From Hofstenia miamia (lineage: Eukaryota; Xenacoelomorpha; Acoela): a stretch of DNA of 64,000 bases. Shown piece after piece: positions 11,730 to 20,383 of the stretch. Position 1 is the stretch's first letter, and every line of letters begins with the position of its first letter. Position numbers and translations under genes: made by a program. Where the stretch lies: NCBI GenBank assembly GCA_004352715.1, contig SCFE01000040.1, positions 1,556,322 to 1,620,321 on the forward strand, given 5' to 3'. The notes under the pieces were generated by a model, which saw only the letters and a program-made list of their open reading frames with translations, had not been told where the DNA came from and did not search any database.

Positions 11730-12098
11730 TTAATATTTATTACGATATACTGATGCTTGGTCATGCTTTTGTGCAAAGTTTAGAGTTTTTATACACCAAT
11801 TAAATGTCTTTGATAGAAGCATACGATGTTTCGAATTTAGGTTAGTTAAAAGAAAGGAACAATATTGAAAATGAGACAAACAGAAATCATGTATTAGTTG
11901 TTTATGATAATTGCTTGATATTACATTGCGTAAATGATAAAGATATCTAATGCCTGCGGTCATTTTTTGAATCTTATTCATTAGAAATTTTTCAAATTTT
12001 AATTCATTATCTATCTCCACTCCTAAATAGCTGACTGAATCACTTTGCTTTATTGGCTTAATATTTATCTTTAGTTCTATATCACATATTAGATTCTA
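11730..12098 (-). pseudogene. LINE (non-LTR) reverse transcriptase fragment
   Basis: On the minus strand an open stretch of about 120 residues shows the segment that follows the RT active site in Jockey/CR1-type LINEs. It has SVSYLGVEIDNELKFEKF (the YLGV..D..L.F block), then a helical region with IRYLYHLRNVISSNYHKQLI, and HFQYCSFLLTNLNSKHR, matching the usual L..SH..YC...W block. The catalytic YADD and everything upstream are absent; it stops abruptly at a perfect AT palindrome (12097-12120). Sequence below about 11730 has no tail I can assign. It is a typical 5'-truncated dead copy. Confidence 0.75.
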
Positions 12099-12120
12099 AT
12101 AATAATAATTATTATTATTA
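12097..12120. repeat. perfect 24-bp palindrome of TAA and TTA triplets
   Basis: Four TAA units are followed by four TTA units, self-complementary without a spacer. It abuts the truncated end of the LINE fragment and could mark a breakpoint or cruciform. Confidence 0.9.
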
Positions 12121-12368
12121 TAAATAGTTTTATATGCACTTAGTACTACAGTTATTTAATTCCAATACGAATGCCATATTTTTGTCAGGGCATCGCGCAA
12201 AAAGTGTCAGAGGAGGATCTGGTCCCTCAACTTTTTAAACATTTCTGTGCCTTGCATATGTAAATTAGAACAATTCAGAATAAAACTTCTACAAAATTGT
12301 AGGTACGCACTGCATAACTAGATGTTTCTATCTATCTATCAATCAATCTATATATATACATATATTCG

Positions 12369-12429
12369 GGCTCTAGATACTATGGGATTTGTATCCACCG
12401 CCCGCACTTTTCGATTTTCCATAGTATCA
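12369..12429. repeat. hairpin-forming repeat, copy 1
   Basis: GATACTATGG and CCATAGTATC form a 10-bp inverted pair around GATTTGTATCCACCGCCCGC. Nearly the same 60 bp recurs at 13123-13182. Both copies follow a TA-rich tract and the sequence GGCTCTA. Confidence 0.8.
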
Positions 12430-12434
12430 TTTCT

Positions 12435-12790
12435 GACTTTGCGCACGGTAGGCGTCAATGGGTTTAGAATATCTTTGCACACATCAAGAAACAGTCAAAG
12501 TTCCTTGTTGCTTCCTTGGGCCCAAAACCGCATAAACACATGAACATTGGGTATGAAGAGAAAGTAAATCTTTTTGAAAAATTGGAAATTTTTAATGAAA
12601 ACGTGTTAAACTTTTCAATAACCTCAGGCACAGAAAAACGCTTTAATGAGAAATTTTCAACGTTGTATTAAAGTGTTTCCCAAAACACCTACCCGTGACC
12701 CAAGATTTTCAAATTTGGTAATAGAATAAGAGAAAATTCTTAAATTTGGAAAGCGTTTTGTCCTTTAAAACGGACGCTAGGCTGTTTAAC
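12435..12790 (+). repeat. dispersed repeat family, copy A
   Basis: It is similar over its length, in the same orientation, to 50358-50658. It starts GACTTTGCGCACGGTAGGCG, has GTATGAAGAGAAAGTAAATC in the middle, and ends GACGCTAGGCTGTTTAA. Copy B has GACTTTGCACACGGTACGCC and GGCGCTAGGCTGTTTAA. Copy A has about 50 extra bases. There is no coding potential in this copy and the class is unknown. Confidence 0.8.
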
Positions 12791-12814
12791 ATTAGCCAAC
12801 AAGTGCTTCCTTAT

Positions 12815-13055
12815 GGTATTATGCATATATGTAGCAATTGCATAATTTTCGATTTACATAAATTCAATAATAATTATATATAATGAATGATGCCGTAACA
12901 TTCTCCACACTAGAGGATACAAAATTTAGAGACAGGGTATTATGCATATATGTAGCAATTGCATAATTTTCGATTTACATAAATTCAATAATAATTATAT
13001 ATAATGAATGATGCCGTAACATTCTCCACACTAGAGGATACAAAATTTAGAGACA
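12815..13055. repeat. perfect 121-bp tandem duplication
   Basis: Copy 1 is 12815-12935 and copy 2 is 12936-13055. Each starts GGTATTATGCATATATGTAG and ends TTTAGAGACA, and they appear identical. Identity in otherwise fast-decaying DNA means a very recent event or an assembly duplication. Confidence 0.95.
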
Positions 13056-13122
13056 AAATCTATTGTAATGCTCAGTTTTTATAACATACTAATACTATAT
13101 CTAGGATATATATATATATATA

Positions 13123-13182
13123 GGCTCTACATACTATGGGATTTGTATCCACCGCTCGCACTCTCCGATTTTCCATAGTATC
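13123..13182. repeat. hairpin-forming repeat, copy 2
   Basis: It matches 12369-12429: ATACTATGG and CCATAGTAT are paired around GATTTGTATCCACCGCTCGC, directly after a (TA)n tract (13105-13122). Downstream, TTTGGTGGA (about 13191) and TCCACCAAA (about 13325) form a second inverted pair. Confidence 0.75.
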
Positions 13183-13399
13183 AGCGACCTCTTTGGTGGA
13201 AAGCCAGAATAATTAATTTTATCCAAAAAATTTTTCATTGCGCACTTGGAATAGGGGCTTATTACTTATGTATGAGTTTCAAGCTTCTTCAAAAAAATTT
13301 TTTTGACCCGTATCCAGCACCCTCCACCAAAGTATCTATCTCCCGTATAGATTTTTTTGTATCCAGCGCCTTGTAAATATGTTATACATATTTATACAT

Positions 13400-16000
13400 A
13401 AAGAAAATTGTTCTTTATATTTAGTTATATGTAGATGATCACTAGTACACATACATTTTTTCAATTAATGAGAGGTGATTAATAGAGTCTGAGCTTCGTT
13501 TTTCAGTTGTGCTGGAAAGCAGAAATATACCTTCCCACCCAAGAAAGTTCCACTTAATTGAATGCCTATAGAAAATTAAATGCGTGAAGAACGCATTTCC
13601 ACACAATGGAATTGACGTTTTTGGTTAAAAACCACTTATAATGTTTGTTGAAATTTTACGCAAACTACGTCAATGTTTCCCAAGCATTAAAATCACCTTA
13701 TTTGGCAATGATACATTTTCTATATTTTCATGAAATTCTAAGCCACTTTGACGAAAATTTTTGTATTTATTTGAATTGAACAATCTATACAGATACATTT
13801 AGTCAATTATCAAATGATCAGAATAAATTCAATGTATATATTTATCAGTTACTTGATAAAATGCACATGTATTAAATTATTAGTCTTTTCTTAAGAAATT
13901 CAAATTCAAAGTAATTACAATTCAACCTAAAACAATACATAAAGTTCAATGTTCTAAGCCAGGTGTTCTTATTGGGGTGCAACTCACTCAACGGGTAAAC
14001 TTCCTGATTTAAAGGAGTGAATTATGACATTGGGAGAAATGTCTACTAGAGATGCCCTGCGCCCAATATTGTAAAACCATAGTAGCCACTTACAGAAGGG
14101 GGAATTTCTTATTTTCTCAATCATTTCCGTTTGTTATTCTTGTTCGTCTGCATCTCTAGATCTATCTACGCTCTTCTTTAGGCGTCCATTAAAACGCTCG
14201 CTATCAGACCCTTTTTATAAACTTTTCGATCAGCCCAAGCACAATATTGAAGATTTTTTTATTTTATCCTTCAATCTTGATAATTATTTCCACTATTTAA
14301 TAACAAAGAACTAAGTTTCTTGTCGTTTTTATCGATTTTAAAAAACACAACCTATTTTGTTATAAAACCATTTTACTCACATATGATTGCCATTAATTTT
14401 TAAAAGATTTTCTAAAATAAATGGTAACATAAATTTATCTAAATTTTTTAATAATCATAATCTATATTGCAACAATTCTAACTATTGATTGATGTTCAGA
14501 TTTTTTTATTTCATGCAATTTTGTATACATGTGACCAATGACAATGATTATAATGTGGTGCAATCTTTAAGAAACAAAAACCATTGCTGACATTACTAAA
14601 ATTTAAATGCACCAATTAAAAGGCAAAAGGGCAGTAACAGACGAAGAAATTAGAATAGTAATGTGGTAGATCACAATTTTAAGTAAAAGAAATTTAATAA
14701 AATTTTTATCCGTTTTTATGACGGCAATAAAGCCATAAGATAAACATTCTGTGCAAATATGCGTGATTAGACGAGTATGTAACTATGTTGAAATAGACGC
14801 GAACAAATTCTTTTTGTGCTATGAATAGCTTGAAATTGACAAAAGTAACTAGGTCATAAACTAGATAGGTGCTTAGTGATGTGCTCGCACGGTCTTTTCC
14901 GCGGGTACCTATTTTCACCCTGCCGTATCAGCGGTCACAATGGGGGTACACTTAAAATATTTATGTGCACGGTCATTTTACGAGTACAATATTAAAGAAA
15001 ATTTGAAAGCATCAAGTTCATAAATTTATTTGATTATTATACTTTTCAATATTTACTAAAAGAGGAATAGCAATAACTAAATTTCGTTGGAAATTAAAAC
15101 ATCATAAATCTGTGGAGTAAAGATATTCAGAATTGATCGCAATGAACTAAGCTAAAATTTTGTTTGGTACTCATCAAAATTCAGTATAGATTTTGATAAT
15201 TCTTAAAAAATCAGGATTTTCGATTAGTCACTTAACAAAACAAGGAAAAACTTTACCTTATCAAAATATGATAATTAGTTTGCGTCTTACGGCTGCAGCC
15301 GGGTTCAAACAAAAAAATTCGTTACAGTTTTTCACGGTCATATTTTTCAAACTTTTTTAAGTTTATTGTTTGTTTCACAGCCAGCTTGATTCAATTAACT
15401 TAGCGTTCATTAACTTGTCCACAAATTAGTATAATTCAGTACAAAGTGCTGCAAATTGAAAAGGCAAATCCTCATTTCTTTGATGTTACATTTTCAGTAG
15501 TACATTCTCAATTGATTATTAAGAGTTTCTAATGCCACGACTTACAGTGACCACTACTATTAGAAACATTGCCGCGACCGGCTCCTGCTACTTTGATTAT
15601 TGGATGGCCTACTGCGCCCACATTGAATGTCACAGCCATAAAACCCTACAATCAATTCCACCTGTGCTACATTTAATTCAATATTCTTTAAGTACGTTAA
15701 GAAAATATGTAGGCCTATATATTATTTATCTGTTGTTAACATCATTACTCGCTTATGAATGATTAGTTCTAGCAACCAACCAATAATTTCGAAATTTAAT
15801 TTTTATTAATGAATGATTGAGGTGGTTAAAATATACAAAACTTAGTTTTATCTTTGTATGTAGACGTCAAAACCGCACATCATTATGATTCGTGTTGCAA
15901 GTTCTATCTAATAATCAATCACATTTGCAGTCCAGCGAAAATTATGCTATTATTTCTGATTGATTTGCTAGACTAGTCCTAGTTTAGTTGGATAATTAAT
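13400..16000. other. no gene seen; one dispersed repeat end
   Basis: AT-rich, no recognisable protein. At 14872 the string TTAGTGATGTGCTCGCACGG begins a patch related to the minus strand of 45490-45575 (TTGGTGATGTGCTGGTACGG), so at least one dispersed repeat is present. Confidence 0.6.
14872..14990 (+). repeat. dispersed repeat shared with 45490-45575
   Basis: It shares TT(A/G)GTGATGTGCT, ACGGT and CGCGG blocks, in inverted orientation relative to 45490-45575. The limits and class are unclear; the blocks look like a transposon end. Confidence 0.45.
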
Positions 16001-16028
16001 CAATACTTTGGACTAAGGAATTAGTAAA

Positions 16029-16136
16029 TTGCACGGCTTTAGAGTTGGTGGTAAAATACTAAAACTCATCGCGTCTTATTTAAGGAACCTTAGACAGTAT
16101 GTTACAATAAACGGGATAAATTCGATTTTAGTGGAT
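16029..16136 (+). pseudogene. LINE reverse transcriptase, left fragment (split by an insertion)
   Basis: 36 codons, LHGFRVGGKILKLIASYL then NLRQYVTINGINSILVD, match the RT block before the conserved SGVPQGS motif of Jockey/CR1-like LINEs. The frame ends at GTGGAT (16131-16136). Exactly the same GTGGAT restarts the frame at 17514, so this is the upstream half of the ORF at 17514-18236. No RT sequence is recognisable upstream of 16029, so the LINE was 5'-truncated or decayed before the insertion. Confidence 0.85.
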
Positions 16137-16202
16137 AGTAGTATAACAATAGTTCCTTCCCGTGCCACTTTTTTCTGATTGGTCGAGAGGGGGGTTCCAG
16201 CC

Positions 16203-17202
16203 NNNNNNNNNNNNNNNNNNNNNNNNNNNNNNNNNNNNNNNNNNNNNNNNNNNNNNNNNNNNNNNNNNNNNNNNNNNNNNNNNNNNNNNNNNNNNNNNNN
16301 NNNNNNNNNNNNNNNNNNNNNNNNNNNNNNNNNNNNNNNNNNNNNNNNNNNNNNNNNNNNNNNNNNNNNNNNNNNNNNNNNNNNNNNNNNNNNNNNNNNN
16401 NNNNNNNNNNNNNNNNNNNNNNNNNNNNNNNNNNNNNNNNNNNNNNNNNNNNNNNNNNNNNNNNNNNNNNNNNNNNNNNNNNNNNNNNNNNNNNNNNNNN
16501 NNNNNNNNNNNNNNNNNNNNNNNNNNNNNNNNNNNNNNNNNNNNNNNNNNNNNNNNNNNNNNNNNNNNNNNNNNNNNNNNNNNNNNNNNNNNNNNNNNNN
16601 NNNNNNNNNNNNNNNNNNNNNNNNNNNNNNNNNNNNNNNNNNNNNNNNNNNNNNNNNNNNNNNNNNNNNNNNNNNNNNNNNNNNNNNNNNNNNNNNNNNN
16701 NNNNNNNNNNNNNNNNNNNNNNNNNNNNNNNNNNNNNNNNNNNNNNNNNNNNNNNNNNNNNNNNNNNNNNNNNNNNNNNNNNNNNNNNNNNNNNNNNNNN
16801 NNNNNNNNNNNNNNNNNNNNNNNNNNNNNNNNNNNNNNNNNNNNNNNNNNNNNNNNNNNNNNNNNNNNNNNNNNNNNNNNNNNNNNNNNNNNNNNNNNNN
16901 NNNNNNNNNNNNNNNNNNNNNNNNNNNNNNNNNNNNNNNNNNNNNNNNNNNNNNNNNNNNNNNNNNNNNNNNNNNNNNNNNNNNNNNNNNNNNNNNNNNN
17001 NNNNNNNNNNNNNNNNNNNNNNNNNNNNNNNNNNNNNNNNNNNNNNNNNNNNNNNNNNNNNNNNNNNNNNNNNNNNNNNNNNNNNNNNNNNNNNNNNNNN
17101 NNNNNNNNNNNNNNNNNNNNNNNNNNNNNNNNNNNNNNNNNNNNNNNNNNNNNNNNNNNNNNNNNNNNNNNNNNNNNNNNNNNNNNNNNNNNNNNNNNNN
17201 NN
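16203..17202. other. assembly gap, exactly 1,000 N
   Basis: It lies wholly inside the TIR element, so its true length decides whether the element is a short derivative or a long self-replicating type. Confidence 0.99.
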
Positions 17203-17331
17203 AAAACTAGTAAAAGTACATTCATGACGTCAGTAAAAGAAAGTAAAACTAAAAAAGTAAAAAAATGCAAACTAAATTAGGCCACATAAATAACACAAAA
17301 ACTAGTAAAAGTACATTATGACGTCAGTAAA
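17203..17331. repeat. subterminal direct repeat carrying CRE-like palindromes
   Basis: AAAACTAGTAAAAGTACATT occurs at 17203 and again at about 17298. Each is followed by the palindrome TGACGTCA (17225-17232 and 17319-17326) and GTAAAA. TGACGTCA is the consensus CREB/ATF site; a regulatory role here is inference. Confidence 0.85.
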
Positions 17332-17375
17332 ACACCCCCCGGCAATATCCACGACGCCTCGGGTCAAAGGCCACC

Positions 17376-17490
17376 CCTCTCGGCCAATCAGAAAAAAGTG
17401 TAACCTCCTACGACCCACCTCTCGACCAATCAGAAAAAAGTGGCACGGGCTGGAACCCCCCTCTCGACCAATCAGAAAAAAGTGGCACGG
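17376..17490. repeat. three-unit 42-bp subterminal array with CCAAT boxes
   Basis: CTCTCG(G/A)CCAATCAG followed by AAAAAAGTG recurs at about 17377, 17419 and 17461, a 42-bp period. The left TIR holds the same unit inverted. Each unit carries CCAATCAG, the core of an NF-Y site. Confidence 0.9.
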
Positions 17491-17513
17491 AAAGGAACTA
17501 TTGTTATACTACT

Positions 17514-18236
17514 GTGGATGTAGAAAGTGGAGTTGCACAAGGGTCAATCTTGGGTCCCATGTTGTTTTTAATGTTTATAAATGATTTGCCCTCGGTTTGC
17601 AACAATTGTACAACTTTTTTGTTTGCTGATGAAGCAAAAATGTTTTCAAACTTAGTAGAACACGTTTCCCAAGACTATCAAGGAGTTATTGATTGGGGTA
17701 TTTCGAATTTTATGTTTTTCAATTCTGACAAAACTGTGCTATTTTCAAATAGGGAGACTGCTTTTGTTGATTTTCAAGAAGCGCAAGTCCATACAAATGA
17801 TAAAGTAAAGGACCTGGGTGTTATTATTACTTCTAATTTTACCTGGAAGTCTCATATTCAGTCCAAAGTTCATGCTGCAAATTACATCCTTTTGAGGTTG
17901 AAACGTTGTACTCCTTATTCTATGCCGATTACTACAAAAGTTAACCTTTACAGATCATATATTCTATCAACTCTGATTTATTGTTCTTCTGTTTGGCATG
18001 CCAATGTCAGCAACTTATTATGTTTGGGAAAATTACAATCCCGGGCTTCAAAGTGGATTATTGGATACTTAATGGACTACCGATCCCGGGCTTCAAAGTG
18101 GATTATTGGATACTTAATGGACTACCGCGACCTTTTGTTAAAATTGAATCTTTTACCAATATCCTTTTTATTGCAATTTAACAACATCCTTTTATTCAAT
18201 AAACTAGTAACTGGCATGTATGATATTGATGATTGA
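17514..18236 (+). pseudogene. LINE reverse transcriptase, right fragment (inactive site)
   Basis: The frame continues from 16136 through the duplicated GTGGAT codons. It shows SGVAQGSILGPMLFLMFIN, the conserved RT block, then the active site as FADEAKMF where LINEs have F/YADD, so the second catalytic Asp is Glu. It then has VKDLGVIITSNFTWKSHIQ and LSTLIYCSSVWHANVS. At 18038-18127 a 45-bp in-frame duplication repeats SRASKWIIGYLMDYR. The ORF ends at TGA 18234-18236 after NKLVTGMYDIDD. No poly(A) or simple-repeat tail is clear before the next element near 18331. With its catalytic residue changed and the gene interrupted at 16137, this copy cannot make RT. The frame is nevertheless open, so it died recently. 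Confidence 0.9.
18038..18127 (+). repeat. 45-bp in-frame tandem duplication in the LINE ORF
   Basis: Copies at 18038-18082 and 18083-18127 are identical, begin ATCCCGGGCTTCAAAG and encode 15 residues each. Confidence 0.97.
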
Positions 18237-18330
18237 TGTTTGGAAATATGTCAGCATTGCAAAAAATTTGTTGTATGTTGTATACGGTTCTTAAATTTGT
18301 AGTCTAAACACCTGTAATCATAGAGAGAAT

Positions 18331-18421
18331 TGTAGCGCGGGAGATTTAATAATCAATTTTATCTTGTGCGCATGAATGTTGTGTTTCTTATCAAATATCT
18401 ATCATTATTAAACGTTCATCA
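18331..18421 (+). repeat. candidate 5' LTR (or its 3' part)
   Basis: The stretch starts TGTAGCGCGGGAG and ends TTCATCA next to the primer-binding-site-like sequence. At 91 bp it would be very short and no second copy is present for proof, so the real left limit could be further upstream. Confidence 0.35.
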
Positions 18422-18434
18422 TGGCGCAGTCAGC
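18422..18434 (+). promoter_or_regulatory. tRNA primer-binding site
   Basis: TGGCGCAGTCAGC begins with TGG, complementary to a tRNA CCA end, and carries the TGGCGCAGTC core seen in many gypsy-group elements. It lies just before the gag remains. Confidence 0.55.
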
Positions 18435-19168
18435 AAATCAAGAAATGCCTATCGATGATTACGACCGTGCAAAAACCTGGATCGTCCAATAAAGTTAAAT
18501 GCAAAGTCAAAAATTATGAAGACAATTCTGAATTTCAAATGACTAACTTTTTCATGTCTACTTGTGGAATATCTGCATTTGAAAAAGCCATTTGTATATT
18601 ACGTCCCAAAGAAATTTAATCAACCTTTTTTACTGTAATTGAAAAAGAATACCTTAATTTCCTACCACCCGGTAAAAGGTTAATTTGGGCTGAAAGATCT
18701 AAGTTTCATTCACGTTCTCAAAAAGAAGATGAAATGCCTCTAATTTCTTCAATCGACTTAAAGTTGCTTCTGAACATTGCGATTTCCAATCATTAAAAAA
18801 TGTTATTGATATTGATGCAGAACTTACTGGCATCTTCAATAAAGAGCATCAAAGAAAGTTGATAAACGAACTACAAACAAACAGTAAGTTAACGCTTTCA
18901 CAGGCAGTTGCATATATTCATAACCTTGAGAATGTTGATGTTTTTACTACCACGACGACATCAAAAACGGATGTGTTTTGTGAAAAAGGATAATAAATAC
19001 AGTCCTTCCAAAACAAACAAAAGTCTTTGCTCTCGATGTGGATATGAACATCCATATGGAAGTAAATTTTGTAAAGCCTTCGGTAAGACATGCATGAGAT
19101 GTCATAAGATGAATCATTTTGCTAAATACTGCAAGCAAAAAAAACAATTCTGTAAATGTATTGGATGA
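18435..19168 (+). pseudogene. Ty3/gypsy gag, degraded, with C-terminal zinc knuckles
   Basis: Capsid-type segments are spread over changing frames: ELTGIFNKEHQRKLINEL and TLSQAVAYIHNLENV, with stops such as the TAA after RPKEI near 18620. The last part, open at 18908-19168, has CSRCGYEHPYGSKFC and then CMRCHKMNHFAKYC, the latter an exact C-x2-C-x4-H-x4-C knuckle that binds RNA during packaging. It overlaps the protease frame by 50 bp around a run of eight A (19137-19144). The front half is dead and the knuckle region is intact. Confidence 0.8.
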
Positions 19169-19433
19169 GGATATAGAGGATCCAAATAATATAGTAAGTG
19201 ATTCCGACAATGAACCCCAGAATTTCGTATTTGTTATTAAAGATAACAAATTTCAATGGGAAAAATGTTCTTTGGAAATAAATGGCAAGGCACACACAAT
19301 GAAATTTATTTTGGATACTGGGGCCTCCCGATCAGTAATTTCGGAAATCATCTGGCAACAATTAGGCTCACCTAAACTCAAAAAGGCTAAATCAATTCCT
19401 AAGCTAACGCTTTACAATGGTCAAAGTCTAATA
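19119..19433 (+). CDS. Ty3/gypsy aspartic protease, N-terminal part
   Basis: This retropepsin-type domain cleaves the Gag-Pol polyprotein. LEINGKAHTMKFILDTGAS carries the catalytic D-T-G at about residues 67-69, with the following SRSVISEIIWQQLG helix typical of the fold. The first 50 bp overlap the gag knuckle frame, shifted by +1. The A-run at 19137-19144 is the likely place of an indel or programmed frameshift. The frame enters Ns at 19434, so its flap, second half and link to RT are unseen. In the visible stretch there is no stop. Confidence 0.82.
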
Positions 19434-20382
19434 NNNNNNNNNNNNNNNNNNNNNNNNNNNNNNNNNNNNNNNNNNNNNNNNNNNNNNNNNNNNNNNNNNN
19501 NNNNNNNNNNNNNNNNNNNNNNNNNNNNNNNNNNNNNNNNNNNNNNNNNNNNNNNNNNNNNNNNNNNNNNNNNNNNNNNNNNNNNNNNNNNNNNNNNNNN
19601 NNNNNNNNNNNNNNNNNNNNNNNNNNNNNNNNNNNNNNNNNNNNNNNNNNNNNNNNNNNNNNNNNNNNNNNNNNNNNNNNNNNNNNNNNNNNNNNNNNNN
19701 NNNNNNNNNNNNNNNNNNNNNNNNNNNNNNNNNNNNNNNNNNNNNNNNNNNNNNNNNNNNNNNNNNNNNNNNNNNNNNNNNNNNNNNNNNNNNNNNNNNN
19801 NNNNNNNNNNNNNNNNNNNNNNNNNNNNNNNNNNNNNNNNNNNNNNNNNNNNNNNNNNNNNNNNNNNNNNNNNNNNNNNNNNNNNNNNNNNNNNNNNNNN
19901 NNNNNNNNNNNNNNNNNNNNNNNNNNNNNNNNNNNNNNNNNNNNNNNNNNNNNNNNNNNNNNNNNNNNNNNNNNNNNNNNNNNNNNNNNNNNNNNNNNNN
20001 NNNNNNNNNNNNNNNNNNNNNNNNNNNNNNNNNNNNNNNNNNNNNNNNNNNNNNNNNNNNNNNNNNNNNNNNNNNNNNNNNNNNNNNNNNNNNNNNNNNN
20101 NNNNNNNNNNNNNNNNNNNNNNNNNNNNNNNNNNNNNNNNNNNNNNNNNNNNNNNNNNNNNNNNNNNNNNNNNNNNNNNNNNNNNNNNNNNNNNNNNNNN
20201 NNNNNNNNNNNNNNNNNNNNNNNNNNNNNNNNNNNNNNNNNNNNNNNNNNNNNNNNNNNNNNNNNNNNNNNNNNNNNNNNNNNNNNNNNNNNNNNNNNNN
20301 NNNNNNNNNNNNNNNNNNNNNNNNNNNNNNNNNNNNNNNNNNNNNNNNNNNNNNNNNNNNNNNNNNNNNNNNNNNNNNNNNN
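19434..20382. other. assembly gap, 949 N
   Basis: It hides the rest of the protease and the start of RT of the second Ty3/gypsy element. Confidence 0.99.
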
Positions 20383-20383
20383 A

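Larger units (their letters stand above)
16137..17513. mobile_element. TIR element with 6-bp target duplication, Polinton/Maverick-like ends
   Basis: The left end AGTAGTATAACAATAGTTCC (16137) and the reverse complement of the right end (17513) match for all 66 visible bp with one difference. They are flanked by the perfect direct repeat GTGGAT (16131-16136, 17514-17519) inside one LINE codon frame, so the boundaries are certain. A 6-bp target duplication, long TIRs and a 5' AGT that is itself repeated (AGTAGT) are features described for Polintons, where terminal repeats fit protein-primed replication. The assembled length is only 1,377 bp, but 1,000 of those are Ns, so either a non-autonomous derivative or a much larger element could be hidden. 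No coding sequence is visible. Class assignment is inference. Confidence 0.8.
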
